Shown here: positions 22,046 through 33,217 of the stretch, in pieces
How the letters are laid out: every line of letters begins with the position of its first letter
Numbering within the stretch: position 1 is the stretch's first letter
DNA from: Adiantum capillus-veneris
Taxonomy: Eukaryota; Streptophyta; Polypodiopsida; Polypodiales; Pteridaceae
DNA: 64,000 bases
NCBI GenBank assembly: GCA_014529385.2
Contig: CM043942.1
Span: forward strand, 62,699,184-62,763,183
Direction of reading: 5' to 3'
Translations under genes and position numbers: made by a program
The notes under the pieces: model-generated
Seen by the model: the letters and a program-made list of their open reading frames with translations, nothing else
What the model was told of the DNA's origin: nothing
Database searches by the model: none

Positions 22046-23300
22046 TGAAATCGACCTGTTCATTGGAATAGGGCTGTAATCCACAAACTTTAAAATGCTT
22101 TCACCCAATTATTAGTCGCCCACTTTACCTGAACTTAATGACACACAAGAAAATAAAAAAACACAGGCAGATAAATGCTCCTGTGGCCGACACAGACACC
22201 CTGTTGGCCCCTAAGGTAGGTGCCCCTTGCGGTATTTCTTTTCAATTAAGAAGAGGGAAAACAACTGACAAAAGCTTACAAGCTGTCCTGGTTCACAAAG
22301 GCTACTGTTTTGGCCAAATTTCGATAGCATTTTGGCAGTATAACAATACCTGGTTAGTATCCCTGAGTAGGAGGTGTCTTGGTACCACCTAAATACACGC
22401 AAATCCATTGCTGAAACAGAATTTCAGCAAGCTGTAATTCCCTGGTTTTTGCCCTAAAACACTCCAAATTGCTTGGACAGTGTCCCCCTAGCTCCCACGG
22501 AGCTTCTGGAGCATAACAGTGAAGAAAACTGGCAAAACCCTAAACCTGCAATAAAACACAGCACGCTGTAATTCTCTGATTTACGCTCCGTTTTGCATGC
22601 CAATCACCTGTGTGCATAGCTTGCAGGCTCCCGCACCTTATGGGCTACTTGCCCTCAGAAAATCTTGAGAATTCTCAAGATATGTGTGTTTCCTCGTGAG
22701 TATCTGCTTGGGATTAGCAGTTAGCTAATCCTGGTACCTGTTTAAGAGGCTTTTGCCTCAGCCATTGAGCATGAAACCACACAAGTGTTCATAGTCATAT
22801 GATCAGCCCACTAGTGGGACATTACCATTGCTCATAAGGAAGAGAGTGACATAGAGGGAGCAAGCTCTACCTCTAGTACATGAGAGACAGGGCAAGGCAA
22901 GCTTTCCATTAAAGTTGTCACCTGAAAATCCACGATAAAATTAAGAGGGAACAGCTGTCTTGCTTAAATAGTTCCCCAAAAAATCCCACGCTATCTTTGT
23001 GTCTCTGTGTGTGAGAGAGAACTGGCAAATCGACTTAGAACAGCCACGTGTCCCATTTGCCCCTTTTAAACACACTGTTCTAAAAATCTTCCAATCTGTA
23101 ATGATTTTGACATCACCACTTTGGTGAAAATTGACCATCTCATCATTCCAGACAAAATGATTCAAACACATTTCTTGGTCAAAAATAGTAGCTCCTTAAA
23201 ATTTAGGAGATGCTTCCATTGCATTCCCTTTGGTCATCTGACCATCTTTGTAGACTATGGCAACATCCAAAAATGTAATGTAGCCCATAAATCAAGTCAT
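22046..23300 (-). repeat. Gypsy-1 5' LTR (C), right edge uncertain
   Basis: This begins (plus reading) TGAAATCG, close to the TGAAACCGG edges of A and B, and contains the same blocks: GGTGCCCCTTGCGGTATTT near 22219, GGATTAGCAGTTAGCTAATCC near 22711, and CATCTGACCATCT near 23237. It lies just upstream of the gag ATG in the right orientation. By comparison with segment A (1.69 kb) it should extend to about 23.7 kb, but the sequence diverges and no edge could be fixed. Confidence 0.75.
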
Positions 23301-26110
23301 TTTCTACTGGTGATCCAAATTCGCTAGTCTCTTGTATTCTTGTCCATCCATAGTGCTAACTGGCCTATTTAGAACAACTAAATGTCCGGCCTTGGCCTAT
23401 CGGGACCTTAACTGTCCGGCCATAACTCTCACTGGACATTCTTGTCCGTTTAGATTTCTCGAGGGGTTCAACAAATCAAATAAAAATCCCCCAAAAGAAA
23501 AATCAACAACTAAAGTTGCCACAGGCTCATGACAACGACTCATCCATTATCTTGTTATTTAATTACTACCACGCTGTTTCACATACACAAGCATTGTTCA
23601 TTGATTATTTATGGTACAATGTTCGTTAAAACAGTCCTTCAAATATCACCCATACAATGATTAATCAAATTCTAACAAGGCAGTTCCTGTCATAATCAAT
23701 GAATTTAATACAAGACTCTTGCCGCTAACCACGGACTTCCTCTACTTAACCAACAGAGCCTTTACAAAGGTTTTTCTTTGTAAACCGCGAAGTGCACAAC
23801 TTCTCGCTACTCGAGAAGCATCCCGCTACCTGCAATGTATCTCGCTGCCTGCAAGGCATCCCGCTAACCATGAGGCATCCTGCTATCCGCGAGGTTCCTC
23901 CAACATACAATCAATAATTTCCCTTCATACAATTCTCAAACATAGTCATGCAATTTCTATTGCTAATCAACAGTCTTCATCAAACAATCTTTTACTTTCT
24001 CTATAAAAAATTACATGTTTGTTTCATGTGATTCAATCACGTTTTACGGACAGTTTATAGGTAATCCTAGGCTTAACACACTAAGTTAATATGCATAACA
24101 ATGCATAATTATAAATACAGTTACTCGATTAATGATAGGTCCAATTGTATATCGCGTATTGTGTTGGAAGATGGTTGTTCATAGCTTCTCCTAACGTTGA
24201 CCCCTGTGGTTGGACGTTGACTATTGGTGTAGAAGATGCTCCCTTCTGCATCTTCTTTGGCGCTGGGTTGTCAGAAGCTTCGTGTTACACGTTTCGGGAC
24301 CATCATGTCGAAGTGGTGTAGCGAGAGAGATTGGCCGCCACGAGTACAAAAGAGTTTCTACTTTCTTGCTTGCTGAGAAGGTGGCAAGAAGAGAGAGAGC
24401 TCTGAAAACCGAGGGGCAACGCGCTGACGAAGAAGGTGATGGCTATGGAGAACTCAAGAGAGGGAGTCTCCTCAAGAGAGGGGAGTCGCCTCAAGAGAGA
24501 GCTTCAACCTCTGAGAGCTTCTGAGTGTGTGAAACTGAGGGGCTGGAGGCTCTTATATAGGCACCTGGGGTGAGGAGGGAGTTCTAAGAATAGCAAAAAG
24601 TTGACTTTGTTTTGGTAAAAATAGCATAACTCTCTTTAAACTACCTCGGATGAAAAAGTGTTCAATACGAAAGTTGTTCGTTTCGACGTTTCCAATAAAA
24701 ACTCCGGAGAACTCCGTGGATCGGCCTTTTTTCGTGAGTGATTCAAAAAGTTCTCTCTTTAGATCTCCTTTTCTCAAAATTACTCCCCCTTCCCATAGAA
24801 TTAGCCTAAATCTCTTCTAGCTTTTTCTTTGGTCAACTCTTATCCTAAACCATAGTCTAAGGCATTAATCTATCCTTTAGTCTGAACAATTTAATTGTCT
24901 CATATTAAACTATTGATTTTGGACATACAAAACGCCGTAACTAATGATTCTGGAGTCCGATTGACGATAATCGTAGAATGCGTCTTTTGATATAATTAAG
25001 TCAATGAAACACATCACTAAGATCAATTAATCATCATATCATGGTGCATAAAGCCTCACCGTAATTTTGATACTTGGTGAGCCTAAGGAGCTATTCCCAA
25101 ACGAGGTCCATACATTGAGCCACGTGGACCAATCACCACTGTAGGCTAATCTATACCGCTTTTAGAGCCCGATGCATAAGCGTCGGCGCAGCGCAACGTC
25201 GAATTAAAGAGAAGACTGGTAAGCAGAGCGGCGGAAAGAAGGAAACGTCGTCTGAGTGTCAAGCAATCGATCCGACTCTTAAAAAAAAACACCTATGAGA
25301 AAGAATTTCTGACTGTCAAACAGTGGATTGCGATCTGACTTCAAGGTGCACTAATTGGCATCGACTATATTCCTATAGCGAGTTCGCCAACTCACACACG
25401 GTCAGATTGCTGCTCTGCAGACCTTTGAGATGGTGCCTACAATCGATCGCGATCCGTATAAGGAGGGCTACAAACTCACCGATTGATCGTGATACGTAAT
25501 GGATGGATCGCGATTCAAGAACAAGCCTAATGAAGAAGGCCTTGTAGGCAGAGAAATAGCTGCATTGGGCAAGCGAGCAACGTGAGAAGAAGGCAGCGCT
25601 GGTTTTTTTGAAAGCGCCGATGAGCGGCATCTAAGAAAAGCTGACCAGCACTGCAGAAGCAAATTGACGAGAAGTTGTTCAAGATTTTTTTGGAAGGTGC
25701 GAGCAACCAGGAGGGGAGGTCGACGATTGAGCAGTGCGCTGCGAGGACGAGAGCGAGGAGAGGAGAAAAAGTGTGGCCTACAGATAGGTGGAACGAGCAA
25801 CGTTCCAGAAAAAAAAAGCATGTGAGTAGGTTTGTGACGGAACGAGCTGATGAGTGGCAAATCAACGAATGAAGCAAGGGAAATGAATGTCTACAGAGAA
25901 GCGAATCGAGTGAATCAAGGAAAGCCAAGACGAGCAGCAATGATTCCTCGCGGCTTGCAAGCTCTTGTACGAAGCAGGTTGTGATTGCAAGGAAGATACA
26001 GCAAAAAGCTCGCGCATGAAATAAAGACAAGAAATTTTTTATATACAAATATAAAGTTATTTGTGTTATTGAAATTCAGAGGTTTTTTATTTACTTGGTG
26101 AGCCCAATGT
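23301..26110. other. Unassigned non-coding or decayed region
   Basis: No protein family is recognised on either strand. It includes a 19-bp minisatellite at 23797-23891. The 13-mer TACTTGGTGAGCC occurs at 25071-25083 and again at 26092-26104, about 1.02 kb apart. That would suit an LTR-like repeat end followed by a priming-type TGG, but I could not confirm two LTRs. Open frames of 60-170 codons (for example minus 25527-26048) look like chance. Confidence 0.4.
23797..23891. repeat. 19-bp minisatellite, about 5 imperfect units
   Basis: Units at 23816, 23835, 23854 and 23873 follow the pattern AGGCATCCCGCTACCTGCA with substitutions. A weaker unit precedes them. The 19-bp period is not a multiple of three, so this is not a protein repeat. 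Confidence 0.85.
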
Positions 26111-27457
26111 CCGTTTTCAGGTTCTTGAGCTCACAATCGGCCACACGGCGGTCACATTTAACCAAAAAAAGCTGTATCTTACTCCATTACCAATGTGAAT
26201 TTTCCATAGGAGACCTTGCTGAAGGAAACGTTGTCGTTCTCTTGAAGGTTCTGTTTGTTCTCTAGCCAAAAGCCAACCAAGCACACTATTGGTCCCACAG
26301 TACGAGGAGGTCACCTTCTACTAGCCTAACACATATACATGGAAAAATTAAACACAAGGAGATTTCTAGTCGGGGGCTCGAGGGAAAGGCCTCGTTAATC
26401 TTCGAAGTGCTTTGGCCATATGTCAAATCCCCTTGAAGGCATATGCCACTACCTTGGTTGACATGTATGTCTGAAATGTTGTCTCTTGAAATGCATTGAT
26501 TGCGGGATATGCCCAGCCAGGACTGGGCCACGAAGCTCTGGCTCATTGGTTTTAGGATGCAAAGTGAGGGCAGTTCTCGCACTACGTAGAAGTCCAATAC
26601 GTCTATGATGTGGAACATAAAGTTAGCTCGATCTGCTTCTCTTTAAGTTTAATCTATATCCTGCATCTTTTCTACTTGTCTTAACGTGTGTTTTGTGTCT
26701 GACAGGGAGGATATATATTCACAATAGTGGACGTTTCAATTGCACAAGCACGACTTCAACTCGACAATACTACAAGGTTCGTTATCTGTATCCAGCACCC
26801 CGTGACTATGAGTTTGCTTGGCGCAACACATAAACGCTATGGGGCAGGGCACGGCTTCCGTTTCTTATAATTTTTGGAGAGACCACAGTGCCAGCTCTCC
26901 ACCATACTTTTGTATGGCACCTCTGCATGACGTGCACTGTATACTTTGCAGTTTCAATCGGTGACATTTCATTGCAAGACGATATGTTTAACTATTCACA
27001 TTGCTTTTTTGTAGCTTGATTCAACCATTGTCCGTCGGCTTGCACAATTGGATCACATTCGTACATGATTATCAGGTCGGTAGTGTAGTTCATTTTTTAT
27101 AGTCTGTTAATCGACTATGCTTGATTGAGAATAAGACGGGTGTCTCAAAGATGGTTCCCACGATTTAGAGACTAAATGGTCGATATTACTAGGTTGAATG
27201 ATGCAATCTGCAAATAACTACCAAAGTAGGTTTTGCTCGATTCAATTATCCTTTTTTAGTAGGTCTTTGTCGTATATGGAGCACTATGGGACACAACTTG
27301 CTTCTTCCCAATGCTCATCAAGTCCCAAGCTGAGCTATTCTTGGTGCCTATCAATAGGTTCTACTCATTTTCTCATGTCACCACAACAAAACCCAAGGCG
27401 ACAACAATCACAACCAACTAACCAAGTAACTAGTTGCGCTCCAGAATCTATCAGCTT
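26111..27457. other. Intergenic region upstream of the small ORF
   Basis: I see no recognisable coding sequence, RNA gene or element. If the ORF at 27458 or the gene at 27946 is transcribed from the plus strand, its promoter or upstream exons may be here, but no convincing signal was found. Confidence 0.3.
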
Positions 27458-27829
27458 ATGTACGGCAAAGGCCCACCAAGCAAGACTAGTTTAACTTACC
27501 CTTCATTTTGCTATGAACTCTCAAATGATATTCGATTTTCTGATTCGATTTTTCCAATAAAAACCTCTAAAACTTGGCCAAAGTATGAACTTCAAAAATA
27601 CTCTTGGAAACATCTAAATGCTTTTATTGATAAAGGTCAGGCATGTTACAAAAAGAAAGGCTTACGGCAAATTGTGTCTGAAATTGAGCCTCGCTCAGTA
27701 TGGGACGAGTCTGGGTGCTCTACACACCGTTTGGATGATGAACATCTTCAGGCCGTCTATGACTGGGATGAGTCTAATACGAAGGCGATGTTGACTCGTG
27801 TCCTTGCTCACAAAGGAAATCTCAACTAA
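27458..27829 (+). CDS. Hypothetical protein, about 123 aa
   Basis: The first ATG of an open stretch is at 27458. The frame is open from 27434, just after a TAG. The product is charged and rich in Trp and Lys (for example TWPKYELQKYSWKHLNAF and QACYKKKGLRQIVSEIEP), with an acidic C-terminal third. I recognise no domain and see no signal peptide or membrane segment. It ends 116 bases before the start of the TPR-J gene on the same strand, so it could be an upstream exon of that unit or a decayed separate gene. Composition looks more protein-like than most other frames here. Confidence 0.4.
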   Translation: MYGKGPPSKTSLTYPSFCYELSNDIRFSDSIFPIKTSKTWPKYELQKYSWKHLNAFIDKGQACYKKKGLRQIVSEIEPRSVWDESGCSTHRLDDEHLQAVYDWDESNTKAMLTRVLAHKGNLN

Positions 27830-27945
27830 CTCTAAAGTTATCTATTGCTGAGTGCCTCCATTTCTGACAGAGGACTTGATATCTAATCTCTTTCATTTGC
27901 TTATCAACGATGTTATGGCATATGCAGTAAATGCAGTACTGATCA

Positions 27946-29373
27946 ATGTCAATGACAACCAATACCTCTGGCTCTTCCTCAACTCCCGCGTCCCCATCGG
28001 CACGCCTGCGTGCTGAAGGCAATGTTCTCTACAAGCAAGCTTTGGAAGGAGGTTTCTGCATCACAATCAAAAGAAGCAAACTTGCTCGTGCACTTCAGCT
28101 TTACAAGGAAGCTCTCAATGCCAGCTTGTCTGATGACGAGGTAGCCTCTGCTTACAAGAACCTTGGCATGCTTCAGTGGCTCTTTTGCAAAGTTGAGCTG
28201 AATGAACAGCTTTTGCAGCCTAGACACGGTCAGGATGGGCAGCTCCATATTACTAATGCTAAACATCTGTCTGTGTGCAAAATCTATCTTTTCAATGTTG
28301 TTGAATCCCTTTCCAGAGCAAAAGAGCATGGTGCAAAAGCCAAACCTCAGCCCTGGCTTTATCAACTTGAAAATGTCATGAACAACATTGTTGAATGGGC
28401 CTCCGAACAGACATCGTTGCTTTCTGTTTCTCATAGCCCTCTTCTTCAGTATGTATCCCAGGCATTTGATAGTACTGGTATACCAATAAAAGTAAAACTT
28501 CGTGCTTACAAGAGCTATGCTGATGCTCTTTTCAAAGAAGCTCTCTGCATGACGCTTCCAGATAAGAGTTTGGATCACAAGGGCTCCCAAAGTTTACTCC
28601 ATGATTGCTGTGTTCCATTAAGGAAGGCGGCCTCTTGCTCTGTCACAGAACAAGCTGAAAAAGTCTTGCTTCATGAGATCCAGGAGCTTCAAGAGTCTGT
28701 GAATGTGCACCTTGCCATTTGTGAGGCTATGCAAGCTATAGCTTTAGGTGATATTTGCATCTCAGAGGCATTATTGGATGAAGAAGAAATGGATATGGAG
28801 AAAGTAAAGGATGCACTAGACTGCTACAGGCATGCATCGGCAGCGACACGCGAGCTGGACATGGAGACTGAGGCCATGGCTATCAGCAGGATTGGAAGGA
28901 TGTATGCCAATGTGCTGAAATTGCCCAAGGAAGCCCACAAGTACCATTTTCAAGCATTGCGGCTAGCATTGACAGTAATGTCCCCGAGCATTGCAAGGAC
29001 AGAGTGGTATCAGTATTGCTTGGACCAGGTAAAGGCACATCAAGAGAGGGTAGCTGCAGAGGAGGAGGAGAAACATGAGAAGGGTCGTCAGCCTGCGATG
29101 CAACGGCTGAAAGACGAAACACAGGCTCTAAACAGAGAAGCAAGCAAGGGGGCAGAAGCTTTTTTAAAGCATGTGTATGAAGCGCATCCACATCCTGATC
29201 TGAACAGGAATGTGGTGCCTCTTCTTGGGAGCAAGGACAAAGTAAAGGCTAGCCTTAAGAAAGCCCTTCTTCACTATCATCCAGACAACAATGTTAAGCA
29301 TGGAGAGGATTGGAAAGTGTTTTGTGAAGAGATTTGCAAACATCTGAATTATATTTATGCCATGTATAAATAA
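27946..29373 (+). CDS. TPR-like protein with C-terminal J-like domain, 475 aa
   Basis: This is an uninterrupted intronless frame. The ATG at 27946 is followed by a Ser/Thr-rich leader and a TPR-type helical pair (residues about 20-75, RAEGNVLYKQAL and ARALQLYKEALN). The middle is all-helical with no named domain. A second TPR-like stretch is at about 285-340 (LDCYRHASAATRELDM, AHKYHFQALRLAL). A charged coiled segment (about 360-400, EEEEKHEKGR) precedes a C-terminal J-like module ending the protein. This has HYHPDNN, with the HPD tripeptide at about 445-447 after a KVKASLKKALL helix. J domains stimulate Hsp70 ATPase through HPD and TPRs bind partner proteins, so an Hsp70 co-chaperone role is inferred, probably cytosolic as no targeting signal is seen. 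It is the best-preserved gene in the window. Lack of introns may mean a retrocopy. Confidence 0.8.
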   Translation: MSMTTNTSGSSSTPASPSARLRAEGNVLYKQALEGGFCITIKRSKLARALQLYKEALNASLSDDEVASAYKNLGMLQWLFCKVELNEQLLQPRHGQDGQLHITNAKHLSVCKIYLFNVVESLSRAKEHGAKAKPQPWLYQLENVMNNIVEWASEQTSLLSVSHSPLLQYVSQAFDSTGIPIKVKLRAYKSYADALFKEALCMTLPDKSLDHKGSQSLLHDCCVPLRKAASCSVTEQAEKVLLHEIQELQESVNVHLAICEAMQAIALGDICISEALLDEEEMDMEKVKDALDCYRHASAATRELDMETEAMAISRIGRMYANVLKLPKEAHKYHFQALRLALTVMSPSIARTEWYQYCLDQVKAHQERVAAEEEEKHEKGRQPAMQRLKDETQALNREASKGAEAFLKHVYEAHPHPDLNRNVVPLLGSKDKVKASLKKALLHYHPDNNVKHGEDWKVFCEEICKHLNYIYAMYK

Positions 29374-30033
29374 GGATTTTGCTCCAAATAAGGATTTTGC
29401 TTCTAAATCAATCATAATTTGGGCTTTACCCCTAAAAACATAAATTTACGCGATGTGATCTCAACATGTAAATTCATTTGCTGGAATCTCTTGATGTGAA
29501 TAATGGAGAAAGTTGTTTTGAGATGTAAATTCTGACAAGCTTTGAAGTTTAAGCATTCTTGAATATAAAAAAACACAAAGCTAAGTGAGGAGCTGTATTT
29601 GATTATGGAAAGAAGCATTATATGAGCAACCCTTTAGGGTGTACAGAAAGTCAATACACATGTACTAGGAGGTGACAAAGCATGAAAAATATAAGGTGTA
29701 CTATTGACAAGACCACCATAGATAATAACAAAAAGTGTGTTACCCTAGTAACCATAGCCCTTCCAATCTTCAACCATTCTCAGCATGACAGTTTCTATCA
29801 ACAACTCATGGAGATTATAGACCTGAGTGATGGGACTAAGAGATTTTATCCAGCGTTTGCTTCAATTTGTGGGACGTCCTGCCTCAATACGTTCCTCCAT
29901 CTCACTTGCTGAGTTAAAATGCGCTTTTACTAACTCATGTTCATGGACTTAAACACCTGCAGTCATAGTTAGATTGAGACATTTTCTCATGTAGGAAAAT
30001 GGAGTCTTTCTCACTGTTTTTCATATAGTGCGT
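29374..30033. other. Downstream region of TPR-J gene
   Basis: The sequence just after the stop (29374-29640) is AT-rich and suits a 3' UTR; the phrase AAGGATTTTGCT is repeated at 29371 and 29390. A plus-strand frame at 29682-29912 (76 codons) has no recognised domain and I do not call it a gene. Confidence 0.35.
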
Positions 30034-30192
30034 AACATCATGAGCTTCCGTTGAGGAGAGGCACCGTATACCTAGCTAGTTGTGATTGGGGGCAAGGGAC
30101 TACCGGCCCCCCCACTAGGCCGGCGATCCCTTGCACCCCTAGTTGCACCTAGCTAGGTATGTTATGCCTCCCTCAGAGAAGCTCATGATGTT
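30034..30192. repeat. 159-nt hairpin: MITE or small-RNA precursor-like
   Basis: Outer arms 30034-30079 and 30149-30192 pair over some 45 positions, with AACATCATGAGCTTC matching the terminal GAAGCTCATGATGTT. Inner arms 30088-30108 and 30118-30139 pair as GGCAAGGGACTACCGGCC with GGCCGGCGATCCCTTGC. The loop is 9 nt of mostly C. The whole could fold into one imperfect stem. No flanking target duplication is obvious. It could be a short foldback transposon or a miRNA-type precursor. Confidence 0.85.
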
Positions 30193-32017
30193 GTGGTGGT
30201 AAGTCACAATGTGGGAATTATTGTGAGAATTTGTCCAAAACTTCGTGTGGTTAATGCAAAAGACAACCAAGCAAGGAGACTAGGGCACGTCACTTGGAAT
30301 GATAAAAGTGTTGCTTTCTTATTAAAGTGTAATCCAATTGATCTTGCTAATTAAATTTGCAATTGATAAAGATCATCTTTTGTATGACACACTGCTTATA
30401 TGTACTATACATATCTTTGTATACATTGATGTGTAAAGACATAGTATTCATAAGTAGGTGTGGAGCTATGTTGCACATATTTTTTTCTTTATCAAGTCAA
30501 AAGCTTTAGAGTTAAATTATAAGAGAGTCACAAAAAATTACAACGATATACCATTGTGGGGTCCCTACCATAGGCCATACATATCATCATTTGCATACAT
30601 AAAAGGGCAATAATCCATAACACTCCTAAGCATTCACGGCAGTGACCTAGTAACATTCTCTATATGAGCAATCAACCTTTCTCCATTGGCCATTAGACTA
30701 ACCAGTTCATCCCAGCATCCGAGGTGTCATTGATAATCTAGTGGACATTGTCATAGGAGCCTTCCATTATCACATGTTGCTGCTTGGTGATGTTAGCTTT
30801 TTTTTAGAATCCTAGACAGTCAGTTTGTGCAACTTCAACTGGTTCATCTGCAGGTTAACACAGGAAAACAATTTTCTCAGACTTGGTGTATGGTAAGCCT
30901 GATCAAAGACCTTACCATACCTTTCCTTCCAAATTAACCATAGAAACTTAGCTCGAATCTTATTCCAATAACAAGACAACACTTTAATGGAGTTCCAAAG
31001 CAGAAGTTGTTGCCTAACCCATTTTATAACTTAGGCCACTCGAAGGGACTTCTTACGTTGAAATTTCTTTTGTTCCTCCCTCTTCTTCTAGGCTTTAGGC
31101 CCCTCGACCGGAACCTGCAAAACTCAAAGGTTAGACCAAAACCCAAAGGTCACTCAAATGTTCCTAATGTCACACACAGATGCAAATACCACATAGAGGA
31201 ACTCAATAAATTTTGGCTTTGATATAGAGATTGGAATGGACCACCTTTCTAGGACAAGTAAATCTGTGACTGGCCAGACGGACGAATTGATCGGATGCAT
31301 TTATGACCTCGATGCAGAAACCCTAAACGTAAAATCCGTTACATTTTAGGACAGCTTAGGAAGTGTTCTGGCAACAATCTGAGCCTACTCACAGGACATT
31401 TGTGTCCAGGCACTTAGTCAATTGCATACCCCTTGATTGCACACGATCGCTGCCGATGTCTGAAAGGTATAGGCATTGGAGAGTGGTCACATTAAAGGAC
31501 TTTAGCATTAGAATAAGCCTAGGTAGTTTATCACCATGTGAAGCACCTCTTATAAGTAAATTCTAACATTAATAAGTAACCATCATTTAATGTAGTCGTA
31601 GGACATCAATGTGGCTCCCTTGCACTACTTGACCTAGACTCCATGCACTATGTTAATTCTCAAGTCAGTTGCCAGTACCCGCGGCCGGCATGCAGAGCCA
31701 TCTGGCATTTTCCATCTCTATCAGTACCCTTGCGTTTTCGAACCCTCTTATCGTTTTTTGGCACCATCAGCCTACTCCTAGCATTAGTATTTTCGGCCAT
31801 CAAGTAGTCCGTCCTTCAACGTTAATTTTAGCACCATCAGATCAACCTTTCAGTTTCAGGTCTCATCAGTATCAACGATTTCAATTTTCAGCCCATAGCC
31901 TCGTCGGCACTTGCAGATTCAAGCTAGTTGCCTTAGCATTTTCAGATTTCAGCCTTAGGCTCTCCCTACCGTCAAGTCTCCCACATTCAATGCATGATCC
32001 CATCAGCATCTTAGCCT
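30193..32017. other. Intergenic region without recognised genes
   Basis: AT-rich sequence with only short open frames (for example 31669-32052) and no domain I recognise. No RNA gene was found. Confidence 0.4.
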
Positions 32018-32280
32018 CTAGATCGATTGTATCAGCAGTTGTGCAATCTTAAGCAAATATCACTCTAGCAATAGAGTGGGAGGCCCTTGGAGAGGGGTTT
32101 GGGACCCTATTTGGTGTTAGCCTTCTCTATTTCTCTCTCTTACACTCACAGAACCTTCATGCACAATATCATCCCATCTAGATCCATTGTATCAGCAGTT
32201 GTGCAATCTCAAGCAAACACCACTCTAGCAATAGAGTGGGGGGGCCTTGGAGGGGGGTTTGGAACCGCATCTGGTGTTAC
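32018..32280. repeat. Direct duplication, about 103-bp units at 160-bp spacing
   Basis: The unit at 32018-32120 recurs at 32178-32280. Shared blocks include TTGTATCAGCAGTTGTGCAA, CACTCTAGCAATAGAGTGGG and GGTGTTA. CTCTAGCAATAGAG is itself a short inverted repeat in each unit. The 57 bases between are unrelated. Confidence 0.85.
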
Positions 32281-32682
32281 TTTCTTTCTACCACATAAAA
32301 CAAGAAATAATCTCAAGGTAAGTGGAATTTCATTCTAGGAATGGCATGCGAGTTATGTCCACTAATTAATTGTGGTAAAGTTTAACAAATGTTAAACATT
32401 TAATAAATTTTAAATATAGATAACGAAATGTTTCAATGAGACATGAAACTAGAAAATGACAACTTTTAAAAACTATCCTTTCAGCTTTAAGTTGACATCT
32501 TTTTCTTGGGGATCTAAATCAAAACTATCATAACCCACTTAGCACTACAATAATTACCTCTCCAAAGCTTTAAAAACCCAACCAAACATTAAGGCCTTTG
32601 CCTTCGATGCCCGTGTCTTCTAAGATGCCTCCTTAGTTTGAATGTGAAGCGGTTATATTCAAAATTCATGTCTCTATCAATG

Positions 32683-32890
32683 AGTGCTAGCTCAATTGGA
32701 AGAGTCATAACCTATGAGTTCAAAGGTGGTGGGTTCAACACCCCTTTACTGCTTGAAGACATGTCCTATCCCTTAGGGACGTTCCGTGTGTGGTTTGGCC
32801 AACCTTATCCACCGAGAAGACTCACCTTAAGAGTCAAGTTGGCTCCACATACGGGAGTTGGGTGTGTGTGTGTTCAATAGTACTTGTAAT
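32683..32890 (+). mobile_element. tRNA-derived SINE-like element
   Basis: A pol III A-box-like TAGCTCAATTGG is at 32688-32699 and a B-box-like GGTTCAACACC at 32732-32742, spaced as in a tRNA. This gives a tRNA-like head, but the D-loop, anticodon and acceptor pairing are too poor for a real tRNA. A GT-rich body with TGTGTGTGTG follows. No clear TSD or tail was found, so the right edge is approximate. Confidence 0.65.
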
Positions 32891-33217
32891 ATTCAAAGTT
32901 GGGAGTTGTGTGTGTGTTGCGATTTCAAAGTTGTAGGTAATTCTCAACAAAACAAAAAATCATCTCTTTGTTTCTCTCTCTCTCTCCCTCTCCCCCCTTG
33001 CTTTATGGACATCCATAGAATCTACTTTTTGCTCCCTACATATGAAAATGGCCCAAAACAATGAATGGTCAAAGACACGTAACCTACAATACATACTATA
33101 CGACTATTTACTTAGTAAGAAAAAAACACCTTGGATGCTTTTGGAAGAGTTTGTAAATGATGTGCTTTTTGCTTTATAGAATGCCCAAGTGTATGAATGT
33201 GAAGCACATAAGCTACA

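Noticed and set aside
23816-23891. CRISPR-like array
   Set aside because: The 19-bp units are contiguous without spacers, and the context is a plant nuclear genome; it is a minisatellite.
25468-26048. Cys/Leu/Ser-rich minus-strand frames of 130-173 codons
   Set aside because: Overlapping frames on the same strand, biased composition and no recognisable motif; probably chance in decayed repeat DNA.
28883-29415. Minus-strand frames opposite the TPR-J gene
   Set aside because: Shadows of the plus-strand coding sequence, without domains.
29682-29912. 76-codon frame downstream of the TPR-J gene
   Set aside because: No domain, no family resemblance, and of a length expected by chance.
32683-32760. 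Possible functional tRNA gene
   Set aside because: A- and B-box motifs are present, but acceptor and anticodon stems do not pair; better explained as the head of a SINE.
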